Shown here one piece after another: positions 27,663-38,368 of a DNA stretch of 64,000 nt. A program made the translations under genes and the position numbers. Source of the DNA: Photorhabdus laumondii subsp. laumondii (GTDB taxonomy: Bacteria > Pseudomonadota > Gammaproteobacteria > Enterobacterales > Enterobacteriaceae). The stretch spans positions 5,623,678 to 5,687,677 of the forward strand of contig NZ_CP024901.1 in NCBI RefSeq assembly GCF_003343245.1. Reading direction: 5' to 3'. How positions within the stretch are numbered: position 1 is the first letter of the stretch; each line of letters begins with the position of its first letter. The notes under the pieces are model-generated. The model saw only the letters and a program-made list of their open reading frames with translations. It was not told the DNA's origin and made no database searches.

Positions 27663-28880
27663 TTAAACTGCGCTGCTACTTTCTCGGCTGACTTCTCCGT
27701 TAAACATAAAAAACAGTGTGCCCGTCAGTAATATCAATCCACCCGATATCATTAAAAGAGATTGAATACTAATATAGTCAGCAATGGGGCCAAACAGCAC
27801 CATACCTAATGGTAGAGAGCAAGACATAGCAATCTGAACTAAACTGAATACCCTGCCCATCATTTCAGGTTCGACTCTTTCCTGAAAAACCGCAGTTATC
27901 GGTGCATTAAAACAAGGTGTTACCATGCCCAAAAAGATATTGAGTACCAGATAAAACGGGAACCAATAGGCATTACCAAGAGCGATCATAAATATGCCAA
28001 ACAACGCACAAGCTACTGCCGTTATACGCATTTTATTTTTATATTCACTCCAGAAAGAAATCAGCAATCCACCTAAAACCGCGCCAGCACTAAATGTCAT
28101 TTCATTAATGGCTAAACGCCACGGCTCTTCCCCAAATGTCCTGTTAACTAATAAAGGTGTCAAAAATGCAGCCGGACTAACCAGAAAGCAGACACAAATC
28201 AGAAAAATCAAAAGATTTCTGATTAGTTTATTCTCTTGCAAATAACGGAAACCCGCTAAGATTGCCTGAAATTTATTATCCGGCATGGAGCCAGAAACAA
28301 TTTTAGGAATAGGAATAAACGCAACAATACTAATGCCGATAATGGCAGTCGTTACATCCACTAAAAAAATATTCTCAATTGAAGTTTGAGAATATAAAAA
28401 GCCACTGATAGCAGGAGATGCCAACATCATCAGTGAAGTCAGAGAAGTATTAATACCATTGACCCGCAGCAATTTCTCTTTCGGCACGAGTTGCGGAATA
28501 ATCGCATTAACAGCCGGCATTTGGATGCCCGTCCCGAACGAGCGGACAATCAGTGCGACAAATAACAGCTCAATGCTCTTAAATCCGAGCATAAAAGAGA
28601 TTGCTAAACCAAGAGTGACTAATGCAATTAACGCATCAGAGGCAATACTGAGCCACTTACGGTTATAAGTATCTGCCCAAACACCGGCAAATAAAGAGAT
28701 CAATACCTGAGGAAGAAATGCGCAGAGCACCGAAATAGCCAGCATTTCCCCCGATGAAGTACTTAGGGTGATATACCAGACGATAGAGAACTGGACAATG
28801 GAAGAACCTAGCAAAGAAATTGTTTGAGCTGATAAAAATAAAGCCGTTTTGCGTTTCCAACCTGGAAGTAATGCACTCAT
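27663..28880 (-). CDS. MFS transporter, macrolide-efflux (MefA)-like
   Basis: A 405-residue membrane protein with twelve predicted spans. The loop between spans 2 and 3, GVWADTYNRKWLSIASDALIAL, is the MFS motif A variant (GxxxDxxxRK) of the MFS_3 group, with MefA and EntS-like exporters, and PPEMMGRVFS-like EPEMMGRVFSLVQ follows span 10. It likely exports a small hydrophobic compound by proton antiport. It lies 47 bp after a PfkB kinase on the same strand and is probably co-transcribed. The substrate cannot be told. Confidence 0.87.
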   Translation of the reverse strand: MSALLPGWKRKTALFLSAQTISLLGSSIVQFSIVWYITLSTSSGEMLAISVLCAFLPQVLISLFAGVWADTYNRKWLSIASDALIALVTLGLAISFMLGFKSIELLFVALIVRSFGTGIQMPAVNAIIPQLVPKEKLLRVNGINTSLTSLMMLASPAISGFLYSQTSIENIFLVDVTTAIIGISIVAFIPIPKIVSGSMPDNKFQAILAGFRYLQENKLIRNLLIFLICVCFLVSPAAFLTPLLVNRTFGEEPWRLAINEMTFSAGAVLGGLLISFWSEYKNKMRITAVACALFGIFMIALGNAYWFPFYLVLNIFLGMVTPCFNAPITAVFQERVEPEMMGRVFSLVQIAMSCSLPLGMVLFGPIADYISIQSLLMISGGLILLTGTLFFMFNGEVSRESSSAV

Positions 28881-28927
28881 TTTAACTACGCCCCTTAAAA
28901 CCTAAGAGGTGTAGTGCTTGAAAATAA

Positions 28928-29848
28928 TTATTCAAACACAAACTCCTCTAGTTCTTTTATTGTCGGTGCACCAGCAGCACCAGAACGGTTGACGACAATA
29001 GCAGCAACACGATTGCCAAGTTCAACAGCATCTCTCAGCGACATTCCCTGCGATAATCCCGCCAGCATGCCACCACTATGGGCATCACCAGCACCGATGG
29101 TATCCACCACTTTTACTTTATAAGCAGCAACATATTCTGGCTTACGATCAGGCAGACATATCCATGTACCCTGTGAACCTAACCGGCAGATAATAGTGAT
29201 TTTTCTTTCGCTGGAATAACGGCTAGCTTGGACGGCAGGATCACCTTCTCCACACAATATAGCAACTTCATCACGGTTCAGTGTCAGAATGGTCCGGTCA
29301 GCAGGTAATGCATCAAGGAAAGTGGGATCTATTTCTGGTAAACGCGGACCAAAATCCAGCAATAACGTCTGCCCGGATGGAGACGCCAGTAACCAGTCAC
29401 ATAAAATCGCCGTTGATTTACTCGCCATGACATAACCACTGGAGTAGATATACCCCCTTTCCGGCAAAACAATAGAAGAGAGCATTGCCGTACTCCAGTC
29501 AACTTCACAACCACTCACGGAGACAAAACTTCTTTCACCGTCCGGTTCAACCATTGCCAAACACCAACCATTATCAAGATATGGATTGGTCAATGTGACC
29601 TCAAGCCCAAGGTCCTGCATCTCTTTGGTTATCTGCTCCCCCCAGCATCCGTTACCAACCGGGATACCATTAATCACAGGGATTTGCAGGCGAACTAAAG
29701 CCCGAGCAACATTGAAACCTGAACCACCAATCTGCCGATCAATTTCTTTAGCTTCCTGATCTGCTCCACTACGAGGAAGTCTCGGCAAACTAAGAACAAT
29801 ATCTCCTGCCGCCGCAGCAATTACAGTAATCGGTAGTAAACCCGCCAT
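28928..29848 (-). CDS. PfkB-family sugar kinase
   Basis: A 306-residue ribokinase-fold enzyme. The N-terminal GGSGFNVARALVRLQIP is the substrate-side signature, and VVDTIGAGDAHSGGMLAGL near the C-terminus carries the anion-hole GAGD with the catalytic Asp. LLLDFGPRLPE and LNRDEVAILCG are the middle strands, as in YegV-like kinases. It would phosphorylate a sugar or nucleoside with ATP. Its pairing with the downstream MFS gene suggests uptake or export and metabolism of one compound, though the transporter type speaks more for efflux. An SD AGGAG lies just upstream of the ATG. Confidence 0.88.
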   Translation of the reverse strand: MAGLLPITVIAAAAGDIVLSLPRLPRSGADQEAKEIDRQIGGSGFNVARALVRLQIPVINGIPVGNGCWGEQITKEMQDLGLEVTLTNPYLDNGWCLAMVEPDGERSFVSVSGCEVDWSTAMLSSIVLPERGYIYSSGYVMASKSTAILCDWLLASPSGQTLLLDFGPRLPEIDPTFLDALPADRTILTLNRDEVAILCGEGDPAVQASRYSSERKITIICRLGSQGTWICLPDRKPEYVAAYKVKVVDTIGAGDAHSGGMLAGLSQGMSLRDAVELGNRVAAIVVNRSGAAGAPTIKELEEFVFE

Positions 29849-30185
29849 CAGGCTCTCCTCTTACTGGCCTAAATATCAGCCATAGTCACATCAAATTGGA
29901 AAAGAAACAGATAAATCACTTAGGAAAGAAAACTTGCAGCAATAATTGAATTGCTGAATTCATATACATAATAAATACTTATACTTTAACATTAATCAGG
30001 TTCAATAAAAGTCAACCTGTATCAATTATGTGATACCAATGTGATTGATCTCCAATTTATCGGTCATAAGGCGATGACAATCCCTGTGTGAAATAGTGAC
30101 ACATAATCATTGTTATCAAGATATATGAAAACTCATGGAAAATATTGATGAATTCATAAAATTATCCTCATGAGGAGAGCTAAAA
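29849..30185. other. Non-coding AT-rich stretch before the GNAT gene
   Basis: No gene, repeat or terminator that I can support. It must hold the leftward pfkB promoter. Short runs such as CCTGTGTGAAATAGTGACACA (split: TGTGTGAAAT / AGTGACACAT near 30085-30105) form an imperfect dyad that could be a regulator site. Confidence 0.4.
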
Positions 30186-30259
30186 CGAATGAATTATTTA
30201 AAGGAATACGAACATATTTACTTCCGGATTAACGATGTTGCACTTATTATGTGAATTCA
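30186..30259 (+). mobile_element. Solo end of an IS30-family element
   Basis: These 74 bp are the reverse complement of the left end of the IS30 copy at 42526-43606 with only a few changes. They include its inverted-repeat end (AATAAGTGCAACATCGTTAAT read on the minus strand in two parts) and the last codons of its transposase up to AATAATTCAT. Nothing else of the element is present, so this is a deletion scar from an older insertion, on the promoter side of the GNAT gene. Confidence 0.85.
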
Positions 30260-30362
30260 AGTATGCTTGATAAATAAAAATTTAATTTAAATAATTAATA
30301 AAAGATAAAAAATTTATTTAATTAGCTCTTAGTAACAATTACTTAAAACATATTATCTCTTT

Positions 30363-31226
30363 ATGTCTATAAATATTACTGCTATTCTACATAATTATAA
30401 TTATCAACTCATGAAGCATTTATCAATCTTACGAATTACTTTTACCGGAAATCCTACTTTGAAAACACACATTATTATTCAATCTGCAAAACAACGACCT
30501 GATTTAAAAAATGCCACTGATGAGCTTATTTATAATAATTGGCCTTTGTTTATGCAGAACTCCCCAGTAACATATGAGCATTGGAATAAATTATTTAAAT
30601 CAGATTTCAGCCGTTTTCAGCAATTTGCTATTTTGCAGCAAGGAGAAAAACAGCGATTAATTGGTGTTGCTAATTCAGTACCTTTCCCTTGGGAAGGCGA
30701 TTCATTAGAACAACTGCCAGATAATGGTTGGGATGAAGTTTTCCGCAGAGGTATGTTTGCCCGTGGAAAAAAAGTAACAAAAATGTTGTCAGCACTGTCA
30801 GTAACAGTATCTCCTGAATTTCGTGGCAAGAATTTACCGGCATTACTCATTAGTAGCTTAAAACAAGCGGCTATTGAGGAGGGGTTAAAAGGGTTAGTTG
30901 TTCCTGTTAGGCCGACGTTAAAGCAAAACTATCCATTGCAGGATTTTGTACAATACTGTAGATGGAAAAATGACAACAATGAACCTTTTGATCCTTGGAT
31001 TCGGACACCCTGGTGCCTGGGAGCGAAGATTATTCAACCGGCTATGCACTCAATGTCTATAAATGCCACGCTTGATAAATGGCAGGAATGGACAGGAATG
31101 AAATTTCTGCAAAGTGGGCAGTATATTATTCCTGGTGGTTTAGGGCCGCTAGTGGTGGATGTACAACAACAAATGGCTTATTACATTGAACCCAACCTAT
31201 GGATGTTTCACAACTTGCATGCGTGA
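30363..31226 (+). CDS. GNAT-family acetyltransferase-like protein
   Basis: A 287-residue protein whose middle part SALSVTVSPEFRGKNLPALL, followed by AIEEGLKGLVVPVRPTLK, is the acetyl-CoA pyrophosphate loop and following strand of GNAT enzymes. The C-terminal part, RTPWCLGAKIIQPAMHSM and TLDKWQEWTGM, resembles transferases of this type in enterobacteria and pseudomonads. The start is unsure: the first ATG lacks an SD, and a TTG at about 30459 after GGAAA would give LKTHIIIQSAKQRPDL. It stands alone after an IS30 scar. The substrate is unknown. Confidence 0.72.
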   Translation: MSINITAILHNYNYQLMKHLSILRITFTGNPTLKTHIIIQSAKQRPDLKNATDELIYNNWPLFMQNSPVTYEHWNKLFKSDFSRFQQFAILQQGEKQRLIGVANSVPFPWEGDSLEQLPDNGWDEVFRRGMFARGKKVTKMLSALSVTVSPEFRGKNLPALLISSLKQAAIEEGLKGLVVPVRPTLKQNYPLQDFVQYCRWKNDNNEPFDPWIRTPWCLGAKIIQPAMHSMSINATLDKWQEWTGMKFLQSGQYIIPGGLGPLVVDVQQQMAYYIEPNLWMFHNLHA

Positions 31227-31337
31227 TTTAGCATTATTAAGACAATCTCTGTTGATTTAAGATAAAAATAAACTTTTCACCTTAATCACAGCGGGGGGGA
31301 ATATAGGCACTCTTGATATTGCATATTCTTAGCGGGT

Positions 31338-32168
31338 TTAACTTATTAATCTCTCAGCATGGGTATAAATAGTCGCTTTACCGGGTTTACAGAAACCAAC
31401 CAAGGTCAAATGACATCGGTCAGCGATTTCTACCGCCAATGAAGTTGCGGCTGAAACAGCCAATAAAATTTCAACGCCACAGATGGCTGACTTTTGTACC
31501 ATCTCATAACTGGCACGGCTGGATACCAGAACAGCGCCTTGCTGCCAGCCTGTTTTTGCCTTCATGCCTAGCATCTTGTCCAGTGCAACATGCCGACCTA
31601 CATCCTCACATCCGCCCAATAATTTACCTTCCGGATTGATCCAACCTGCTGCATGAGTACAACCTGTCAATGCACCAACATCTTGGACGCTAGTCAGCTG
31701 AGAGAGAGCATAGTCAAGCTGGTTTAATGAAAAAGTTTGAGTGAAAGGCAACGGGGAAATAGGGCGAAAAATATCAGAAAGTTGTTCTGCTCCACAGATG
31801 CCGCAACCTGTTCGTCCCGCCAGATTACGTCTGCGCTCTTTCAAACCCGCAAAACGGCGGCTAGAAAGTTCTATTTGCAACTCAATGCCGCCGCGACAAT
31901 GAGCGACAATATCAATACTACGAATCTCGTGTTGAGATTCAATGATGCCTTCGGAAAGTGAAAATCCAATAGCGAAATATTCGAGATCTTTGGGACTTGC
32001 CATCATCACAACATGTGAAATACCGTTATAAACTAAAGCAACAGGAACTTCTTCTGCAATCCAATCAACTTTTAATGTATCGAAATGGTGTTTTTGTTGC
32101 ACATTCGTTCGTGTTACCCCCTCAATCACACCAAATGGTAACAACTTCCCTGATTTTACGTTATACAT
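31338..32168 (-). CDS. fdhD: Formate dehydrogenase sulfurtransferase FdhD
   Basis: Moves sulfur from IscS to the bis-MGD molybdenum cofactor so that formate dehydrogenase becomes active. The 276-residue protein has the catalytic [12 protein letters not shown] (CxxC), the [30 protein letters not shown] segment (two parts) that binds cofactor, and [13 protein letters not shown]. It is divergent from fdoG across about 200 bp, the same arrangement as in E. coli, and its target enzyme is encoded next door. Confidence 0.96.
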   Translation of the reverse strand: MYNVKSGKLLPFGVIEGVTRTNVQQKHHFDTLKVDWIAEEVPVALVYNGISHVVMMASPKDLEYFAIGFSLSEGIIESQHEIRSIDIVAHCRGGIELQIELSSRRFAGLKERRRNLAGRTGCGICGAEQLSDIFRPISPLPFTQTFSLNQLDYALSQLTSVQDVGALTGCTHAAGWINPEGKLLGGCEDVGRHVALDKMLGMKAKTGWQQGAVLVSSRASYEMVQKSAICGVEILLAVSAATSLAVEIADRCHLTLVGFCKPGKATIYTHAERLIS

Positions 32169-32365
32169 TAGATGAGTTCCTAATAGTGTTACGACACAAT
32201 AATTGTGTGGAAAAAAGAGTCTATACTATTTGTCAGGCAATAAATCTGATCCCGCTACGGAAAGTGGTTTTAATAAGAAAGAATACATTTGAAATTTTTC
32301 CCATGATGGAATGGATACTGTTTTAAGACAATGCATTTTAAGACAATGTGAGCGAGGAGATTCCC

Positions 32366-35300
32366 ATGCAAGTCAGCAGAAGGCAGTTCTTTAAGATCTG
32401 CGCTGGCGGTATGGCAGGTACAACGGTAGCAGCATTGGGCTTTGCACCAACCGCAGCCCTTGCACAAACGCGTAATTATAAACTGTTACGTGCACGTGAA
32501 ACCCGAAATACCTGTACATACTGCTCTGTCGGCTGTGGGCTGTTGATGTACAGCCTTGGCGATGGCGCAAAAAATGCGAAAGCAACTATTTTTCATATTG
32601 AAGGTGATCCTGATCACCCAGTAAACCGCGGTGCACTTTGTCCTAAAGGCGCGGGCTTGGTTGATTTTATTCATAGCGAAAGCCGCCTGAAATATCCGGA
32701 ATATCGTGCAGCAGGTTCTGACAAATGGCAACGTATTACTTGGGATGAGGCATTTGATCGCATTGCTAAACTAATGAAAGCAGACCGTGACGCTAATTTC
32801 ATTAAAACCAATCAAGAGGGTGTCACAGTCAATCGTTGGCTGACGACCGGTATGCTGTGTGCATCCGCTGCCAGTAACGAAACAGGTTATCTATCGCAAA
32901 AATTTAGTCGCGCTCTCGGCATGCTCGCCGTAGACAACCAAGCACGTGTCTGACACGGACCAACGGTAGCAAGTCTTGCTCCAACATTTGGTCGCGGTGC
33001 GATGACCAACCATTGGGTTGATATCAAGAACGCGAATCTGATCGTCGTTATGGGTGGTAACGCTGCCGAAGCACATCCAGTGGGATTCCGCTGGGCAATG
33101 GAAGCCAAAATCCATAATAACGCTAAGTTAATTGTGATTGATCCGCGTTTTACCCGTACAGCATCTGTGGCGGATTTCTATACTCCAATCCGTTCTGGTA
33201 CTGATATTGCTTTCTTGTCAGGTGTCATTTTATACCTACTGACCAACGATAAGATTAATCATGAATATGTCGAGGCGTATACCAACGCCAGTCTGATCGT
33301 GCGTGAAGATTACTCGTTCGATGATGGTTTGTTCAGTGGTTACGATGCAGAAAAACGTCAATACGATAAAACCAGTTGGAACTATGCACTGGATGAAAAC
33401 GGCTTTGCTCAACGTGATATCACACTTAAGCACCCACGTTGTGTATGGAATCTGCTAAAAGAGCACGTTAGTCGTTACACGCCAGATGTCGTCAGTAATA
33501 TTTGCGGTACGCCAAAAGAGGACTTCCTGAAAGTCTGTGAATATATTGCAGAAACTTGTGTTAAGGATAAGACCGCTTCTTTTCTGTACGCGCTGGGTTG
33601 GACTCAACACTCAGTGGGTGCACAGAACATCCGGACTATGGCAATAATCCAGCTACTGTTGGGCAATATGGGGATGGCAGGTGGCGGTGTTAATGCATTG
33701 CGGGGTCACTCGAATATTCAGGGATTGACTGATTTGGGGCTGTTGTCGCAAAGCTTGCCGGGATATCTGACACTCCCCTCAGAGAAACAGGCTGATTTGC
33801 AAACTTACCTCCAGGCAAATACGCCAAAACCAATGCGGCCGGGTCAGGTTAACTATTGGGGTAACTACCCAAAATTCTTTATCAGTCTGATGAAGAGTTT
33901 CTACGGAGATAATGCCCGTAAAGATAACGACTGGGGTTTTGACTGGCTGCCGAAATGGGACAAAGGTTATGACGTTCTGCAATTTTTTGACATGATGTCG
34001 AAAGGTGAAGTGAATGGCTATATTTGTCAGGGCTTTAACCCGGTAGCCTCTTTTCCGAATAAAAACAAAGTCGTTGGTGCCCTGTCGAAACTGAAATTCC
34101 TGATCACGATCGATCCGCTTAATACTGAAACTTCAACTTTCTGGCAGAACCACGGTGAATTTAATGAAGTCGATTCATCCAAAATTCAGACAGAAGTTTT
34201 CCGCCTGCCATGTTGCTGTTTTGCAGAGGAAAATGGCTCAATTGTTAACTCTGGCCGCTGGTTGCAATGGCACTGGAAAGGGGCTGATGCACCGGGAGAA
34301 GCCATCGGTGATGGCGAAATCCTTTCAGGAATCTTCAAACGTCTGCGGGATATGTACCGCACGGAAGGGGGTGCATCACCAGAGCCGATGCTGAGCATGA
34401 CTTGGGATTACTTCAACCCGGACAACCCCACATCAGAAGAGGTGGCTCAAGAGAGTAATGGCCGGGCACTGGTTGATCTGATTGATGCTAATGGCAACGT
34501 CATCGTGAAACAAGGTCAGCAATTAACCTCTTTTGCGCAGCTACGTGATGATGGCACGACCGCCAGTGGTTGTTGGATCTTTGCTGGAAGCTGGACGCCG
34601 GAAGGTAACCAAATGGCCCGTCGTGATAACGCAGATCCATCAGGATTGGGTAATACGCTAGGTTGGGCATGGGCATGGCCGTTAAACCGTCGTATTTTGT
34701 ACAATCGCGCATCGGCTGATCCGCAGGGTAAGCCGTGGGACCCGAAACGTCAGTTACTGACGTGGGATGGTACTAAGTGGGGTGGTGTCGATACTGCTGA
34801 TTACAGCGTGGCGGCACCGGAAACGGATGTTGGTCCATTTATCATGCAACCGGAAGGTATGGCACGTCTGTTTGCTATTGATAAGATGGCTGAAGGGCCG
34901 TTCCCTGAACACTATGAACCTTTTGAAACACCATTGGGGACCAATCCATTGCATCCGAATGTGGTATCCAACCCGGCAGCCCGAGTGTTCAAAAGCGACT
35001 TTGAAGCAATGGGTAAGCCAGATAAATTCCCTTATGTAGGAACGACTTACCGCTTGACAGAGCATTTCCACTATTGGACAAAACATGCATTATTGAACTC
35101 GATTATCCAACCTGAACAGTTTGTAGAAATCGGTGAAAAACTGGCGGAAAAGAAAGGCATCAAACACGGTGATACCGTCAAGGTTAGCTCTAATCGTGGT
35201 TACATCAAAGCGAAAGCGGTTGTCACCAAACGTATTCGAACCCTGAATGTACATGGTCGTGAAGTAGATACTATCGGTATTCCGATTCATTGGGGCTTTG

Positions 35301-35413
35301 AAGGGGCTGCGAAGAAAGGCTTTATTGCCAATACGTTGACACCATTTGTTGGGGATGCGAACACACAAACGCCTGAGTTCAAAGCGTTCCTGGTTAATAT
35401 AGAAAAGGTGTAA
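32366..35413 (+). CDS. fdoG: Formate dehydrogenase-O major subunit, selenocysteine at UGA
   Basis: Catalytic molybdo-selenoprotein of the periplasm-facing formate dehydrogenase: formate to CO2 with electrons to FdoH. The gene is one frame of 1015 codons with an in-frame TGA at 32951-32953 (residue 196) in the context ARV-U-HGPTVA, identical to E. coli FdoG/FdnG. The N-terminus [24 protein letters not shown] is a twin-arginine signal, followed by the 4Fe-4S site [11 protein letters not shown]. The ATG at 32366 with GAGGAG upstream is chosen over a GTG six codons earlier. The close match to FdoG, e.g. the C-terminal [10 protein letters not shown], together with fdhD and fdhE points to fdo rather than fdn. 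Annotation tools tend to split it at the TGA. Confidence 0.96.
32951..32993 (+). promoter_or_regulatory. Bacterial SECIS element in fdoG
   Basis: Starting with the UGA, GACCAA (32958-32963) pairs with TTGGTC (32988-32993), and AGCAA (32968-32972) pairs with TTGCT (32976-32980), leaving a GUC tip. This is the stem with apical G-U loop bound by SelB, which is encoded at 49309-51168 in the same window. Confidence 0.88.
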
Positions 35414-35423
35414 GGGAGAAATC

Positions 35424-36353
35424 ATGTCATTGCAAACTCAAGACATCATTCGTCGCTCTGCCACAAATTCTTTTACTCCTGCACCACGGGTGCGGGATGA
35501 CCAAGAGGGCGTTGCAAAACTGATTGATGTGACAACATGTATCGGTTGTAAAGCTTGTCAGGTGGCCTGTTCTGAGTGGAACGATATCCGTGACGAGATC
35601 GGTCATAACGTTGGTGTTTATGATAACCCGGCGGACTTAACCGCTAAATCATGGACCGTGATGCGCTTCTCAGAAGTTGAAGAGAACGGCAAACTGGAAT
35701 GGCTGATTCGTAAAGATGGTTGTATGCACTGCGCTGATCCGGGCTGCTTGAAAGCTTGTCCAGCCGAAGGGGCGATTATCCAGTATGCAAATGGGATTGT
35801 TGATTTTCAGTCTGAACACTGTATCGGCTGTGGCTACTGTATCGCGGGTTGTCCGTTCAATGTGCCACGGATCAACAAAGAAGATAACCGGGTATATAAG
35901 TGCACTCTGTGTGTTGACCGCGTTAACGTCGGTCAGGAACCTGCCTGTGTGAAAACCTGTCCGACCGGTGCAATCCATTTTGGCAGTAAAAAAGCGATGA
36001 AAGATTTGGCGGCTGAACGGGTGAGTGAGTTGAAAGGCCGAGGTTATGAGAACGCGGGCCTGTACGATCCTGATGGGGTTGGTGGGACTCATGTGATGTA
36101 TGTGCTACACCATGCTAACAAACCACAGCTATATCATGGCTTACCGGACAATCCCGCTATCAGCCCGACCGTCACCTTCTGGAAAGGTATCTGGAAACCG
36201 CTGGCCGCAGTGGGATTTGCTGCCACATTCGCTGCCAGCCTCTTCCATTATGTGGGAATTGGACCAAACCGAGTGACTGAAGAAGACGAGGAAAATGCGC
36301 GTCGTGATACGGAATCATCACAAAAATCAGCTAATGGGGAGGAACAGCGATGA
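35424..36353 (+). CDS. fdoH: Formate dehydrogenase-O iron-sulfur subunit
   Basis: A 309-residue electron-transfer subunit with four 4Fe-4S clusters: [41 protein letters not shown] and [21 protein letters not shown]. One membrane span near residues 255-278 ([21 protein letters not shown]) anchors it at the periplasmic side. It begins 10 bases after fdoG and overlaps fdoI by four bases, so the three are one operon. It carries electrons from the molybdenum site to the haems of FdoI. Confidence 0.96.
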   Translation: MSLQTQDIIRRSATNSFTPAPRVRDDQEGVAKLIDVTTCIGCKACQVACSEWNDIRDEIGHNVGVYDNPADLTAKSWTVMRFSEVEENGKLEWLIRKDGCMHCADPGCLKACPAEGAIIQYANGIVDFQSEHCIGCGYCIAGCPFNVPRINKEDNRVYKCTLCVDRVNVGQEPACVKTCPTGAIHFGSKKAMKDLAAERVSELKGRGYENAGLYDPDGVGGTHVMYVLHHANKPQLYHGLPDNPAISPTVTFWKGIWKPLAAVGFAATFAASLFHYVGIGPNRVTEEDEENARRDTESSQKSANGEEQR

Positions 36354-36991
36354 AAAGCAGGAAAGATATTATTATCCGTCACTCACCTGTTGAGCGAATA
36401 AACCATTGGGCGGTAGTGCTCTGTTTTTTCTTTACCGCCATTAGTGGATTAGGATTCTTTTTCCCCTCTTTTAACTGGCTGATGAATATCTTCGGTACAC
36501 CTCAATTGTCACGGATTTTGCATCCCTTTGTTGGTTCAGTGATGTTTATTTTATTTATCTTTATGTTCTTCAGATATTTTAAACATAACTTTATCGACAA
36601 AGATGACATTATATGGCTAAAAAATATCCGTAAGATTGTAAAAAATGAGGAAGCGGGTGATATTGGTCAGTATAACTTAGGTCAAAAAGGGGTTTATTGG
36701 TCTATCACTATTTTCCTGATATTACTCGCTGTCAGTGGTGTTATTATTTGGCGCCCCTATTTTGCTGATCTCTTCTCTATTCCAATAATTCGAATTGCGC
36801 TTCTAATCCATTCAATGTCAGCTATTGGTTTAATCTTGACGATTATGGTTCACGCTTATGCGGCATTCTGGGTGAAAGGAACTCTTCGAGCAATGGTTGA
36901 AGGTTGGGTAACCCGTGGATGGGCGAAGAAACATCACCCACGTTGGTATCGTGAAATAATGAAACAGGAGCAGCAAGAAGAGAAACGTTAA
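36350..36991 (+). CDS. fdoI: Formate dehydrogenase-O cytochrome b556 subunit
   Basis: A 213-residue four-helix membrane protein that holds two b haems and passes electrons to quinone. Histidines in [14 protein letters not shown] near the N-terminus, in [12 protein letters not shown], and in [24 protein letters not shown] are at the positions of the haem ligands. The C-terminus is polar ([15 protein letters not shown]). In E. coli fdhE follows at once; here the next 10 kb are the methyltransferase array and fdhE comes after it. Confidence 0.95.
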   Translation: MKSRKDIIIRHSPVERINHWAVVLCFFFTAISGLGFFFPSFNWLMNIFGTPQLSRILHPFVGSVMFILFIFMFFRYFKHNFIDKDDIIWLKNIRKIVKNEEAGDIGQYNLGQKGVYWSITIFLILLAVSGVIIWRPYFADLFSIPIIRIALLIHSMSAIGLILTIMVHAYAAFWVKGTLRAMVEGWVTRGWAKKHHPRWYREIMKQEQQEEKR

Positions 36992-37031
36992 TACGTTTAT
37001 AATCATCGCAGCAGGATAAGTATATCCTGCT

Positions 37032-37158
37032 TATACCCTATGGATTTCAAGATGGCTCGCAACGGCAAGGGAGTGAATCCCCGGGAGCATAGCAAACTAT
37101 GTGACCGGGGTGAGCGAGCGCAGCCAACAAAGAGGCAACTTGAAGGATAACGGGTATA
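37032..37158 (+). repeat. ERIC/IRU repeat
   Basis: A 127-bp copy in the plus orientation, 40 bp after fdoI and before the hairpin at 37291. It marks the left border of the methyltransferase array; the rest of 36992-37290 is AT-rich with no gene. Confidence 0.95.
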
Positions 37159-37290
37159 TTCCTTATTAAGCACGAATAATGCAAGGAATGATTAAATATT
37201 AGGTTTAATATTTTTATTTAATTTATTCTTTTATCATCAATTTTTAAATTCAATTCACTTTCTATTTTAATCTATATATCTCTTTAATAT

Positions 37291-37323
37291 AAAAAAGCAT
37301 CAAAAAATCTTGATGCTTTTTTT
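37291..37323. terminator. Terminator between fdoI and methyltransferase 1
   Basis: Stem GCATCAA / TTGATGC with six A before and seven T after, so it can stop both the rightward fdo transcript and the leftward methyltransferase transcript. Related GGCATCA / TGATGCC hairpins follow every methyltransferase of the array. Confidence 0.9.
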
Positions 37324-37391
37324 ATATATTAATTCCTCAAAAACACAATATCATGTAATCATCTTTGGGAATAATCTGTAGTTCCTACAAT

Positions 37392-38348
37392 CTATTTTAT
37401 CTGTAGTTTGATAAATGAATACGGTGAATATGATTGATCTATAACTTTAGTCTCTTGAACGACAAGTCCAGCTTGGTTAGCCAGATATTCGAATTCAGTA
37501 AAACTACGTTCTTTCCCTAAAAATAACACATCCATTAATATATCGAAAGATCTAGAAAATTCTGGCTCTTTCACCATATTTATCAATAATAGAGATGAGT
37601 TTTTATCCATTGCTTTGCGGAAATTCTCCAAAATGAGTATTGAGTCACTATCGGACCAATTATGGAGAACATTTTTTAAAATATATAAATCATAACCCGA
37701 TGGAATTGAATTTAGAAAATTTCCATTGATAAAATCTATATTATCAGAAACGGGAAGCTCACTATATCTATCCAATACAGCATAATGTTTTCCTTTTACT
37801 TTTTCACTAATTCTTACTAAAAGCTCCCCTTCGCCCCCTCCAACATCTAATATTCTATTGTGCTGATTAAAATCATAAATACCAAGTAACTTCTCAACGA
37901 TTAAATTTGAGACTCTTGTCATTAAAGCATCAAAATTTGATTTTAGAAACTTGTTACCATCCAAATATTCAAAGAATGGCCTGCCATGTGCCATTTCAAA
38001 TGCCGATTTGCCATCATCTTCAAATAGGGATTTTCCATACATTAACCAAGCGTTACTGTAATGTGAGCAAATTTCAAGCTTTATCATGAATGACTCAAAA
38101 CTTTCAGGATTGGCAAAAACATGACACTCATCAGAAAGCCTGAATTTATTATCGTTACTAACCAACACTCCCATTTCAACTAAGAAATCACATAATCGAC
38201 TAAACCGAGCATAATTAACACCAGATTTACGGGAAAGCTCGCTTATATCGACATAAATTCCATCTTTAAAGTGAGTAGATAATCCGGTATCAACAAAAGC
38301 ATGAATTGCAGCTGATCTTCTATTTGATGCAATTAGTTCAGTTAGCAT
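37392..38348 (-). CDS. O-methyltransferase, array member 1
   Basis: A 318-residue SAM-dependent O-methyltransferase of the plant-like/acetylserotonin type: N-terminal winged-helix dimerisation domain (ISELSRKSGVNYARFSRLCDFLVEMGVL), SAM site ILDVGGGEGELLVRI, and the catalytic-base region LKNVLHNWSDSD with its His. The frame can be extended upstream through an ERIC copy, but the ATG at 38348 with AAGGAT gives MLTELIASNRRSAAIHAF as in its four paralogues. From memory, the matching Photorhabdus genes (plu4890-plu4895 in strain TT01) methylate anthraquinones; I cannot verify this here. Two ERIC copies lie in its leader. Confidence 0.85.
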   Translation of the reverse strand: MLTELIASNRRSAAIHAFVDTGLSTHFKDGIYVDISELSRKSGVNYARFSRLCDFLVEMGVLVSNDNKFRLSDECHVFANPESFESFMIKLEICSHYSNAWLMYGKSLFEDDGKSAFEMAHGRPFFEYLDGNKFLKSNFDALMTRVSNLIVEKLLGIYDFNQHNRILDVGGGEGELLVRISEKVKGKHYAVLDRYSELPVSDNIDFINGNFLNSIPSGYDLYILKNVLHNWSDSDSILILENFRKAMDKNSSLLLINMVKEPEFSRSFDILMDVLFLGKERSFTEFEYLANQAGLVVQETKVIDQSYSPYSFIKLQIK

Positions 38349-38368
38349 TGAGCCATCCTTTTTATCTG

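Noticed and set aside
31292..31299. Seven-base G run upstream of the fdhD end as a phase-variable tract
   Set aside because: Too short, and it lies downstream of both converging genes, where it would control nothing obvious.
32348..32953. Short formate dehydrogenase gene ending at TGA, followed by a second gene from 33002
   Set aside because: The TGA lies in the ARV-U-HGPTVA context with a SECIS stem; both parts are one selenoprotein frame.
34186..35425. Several antisense frames of 60-110 codons within fdoG
   Set aside because: They mirror the strong codon bias of fdoG; no SD or family similarity.
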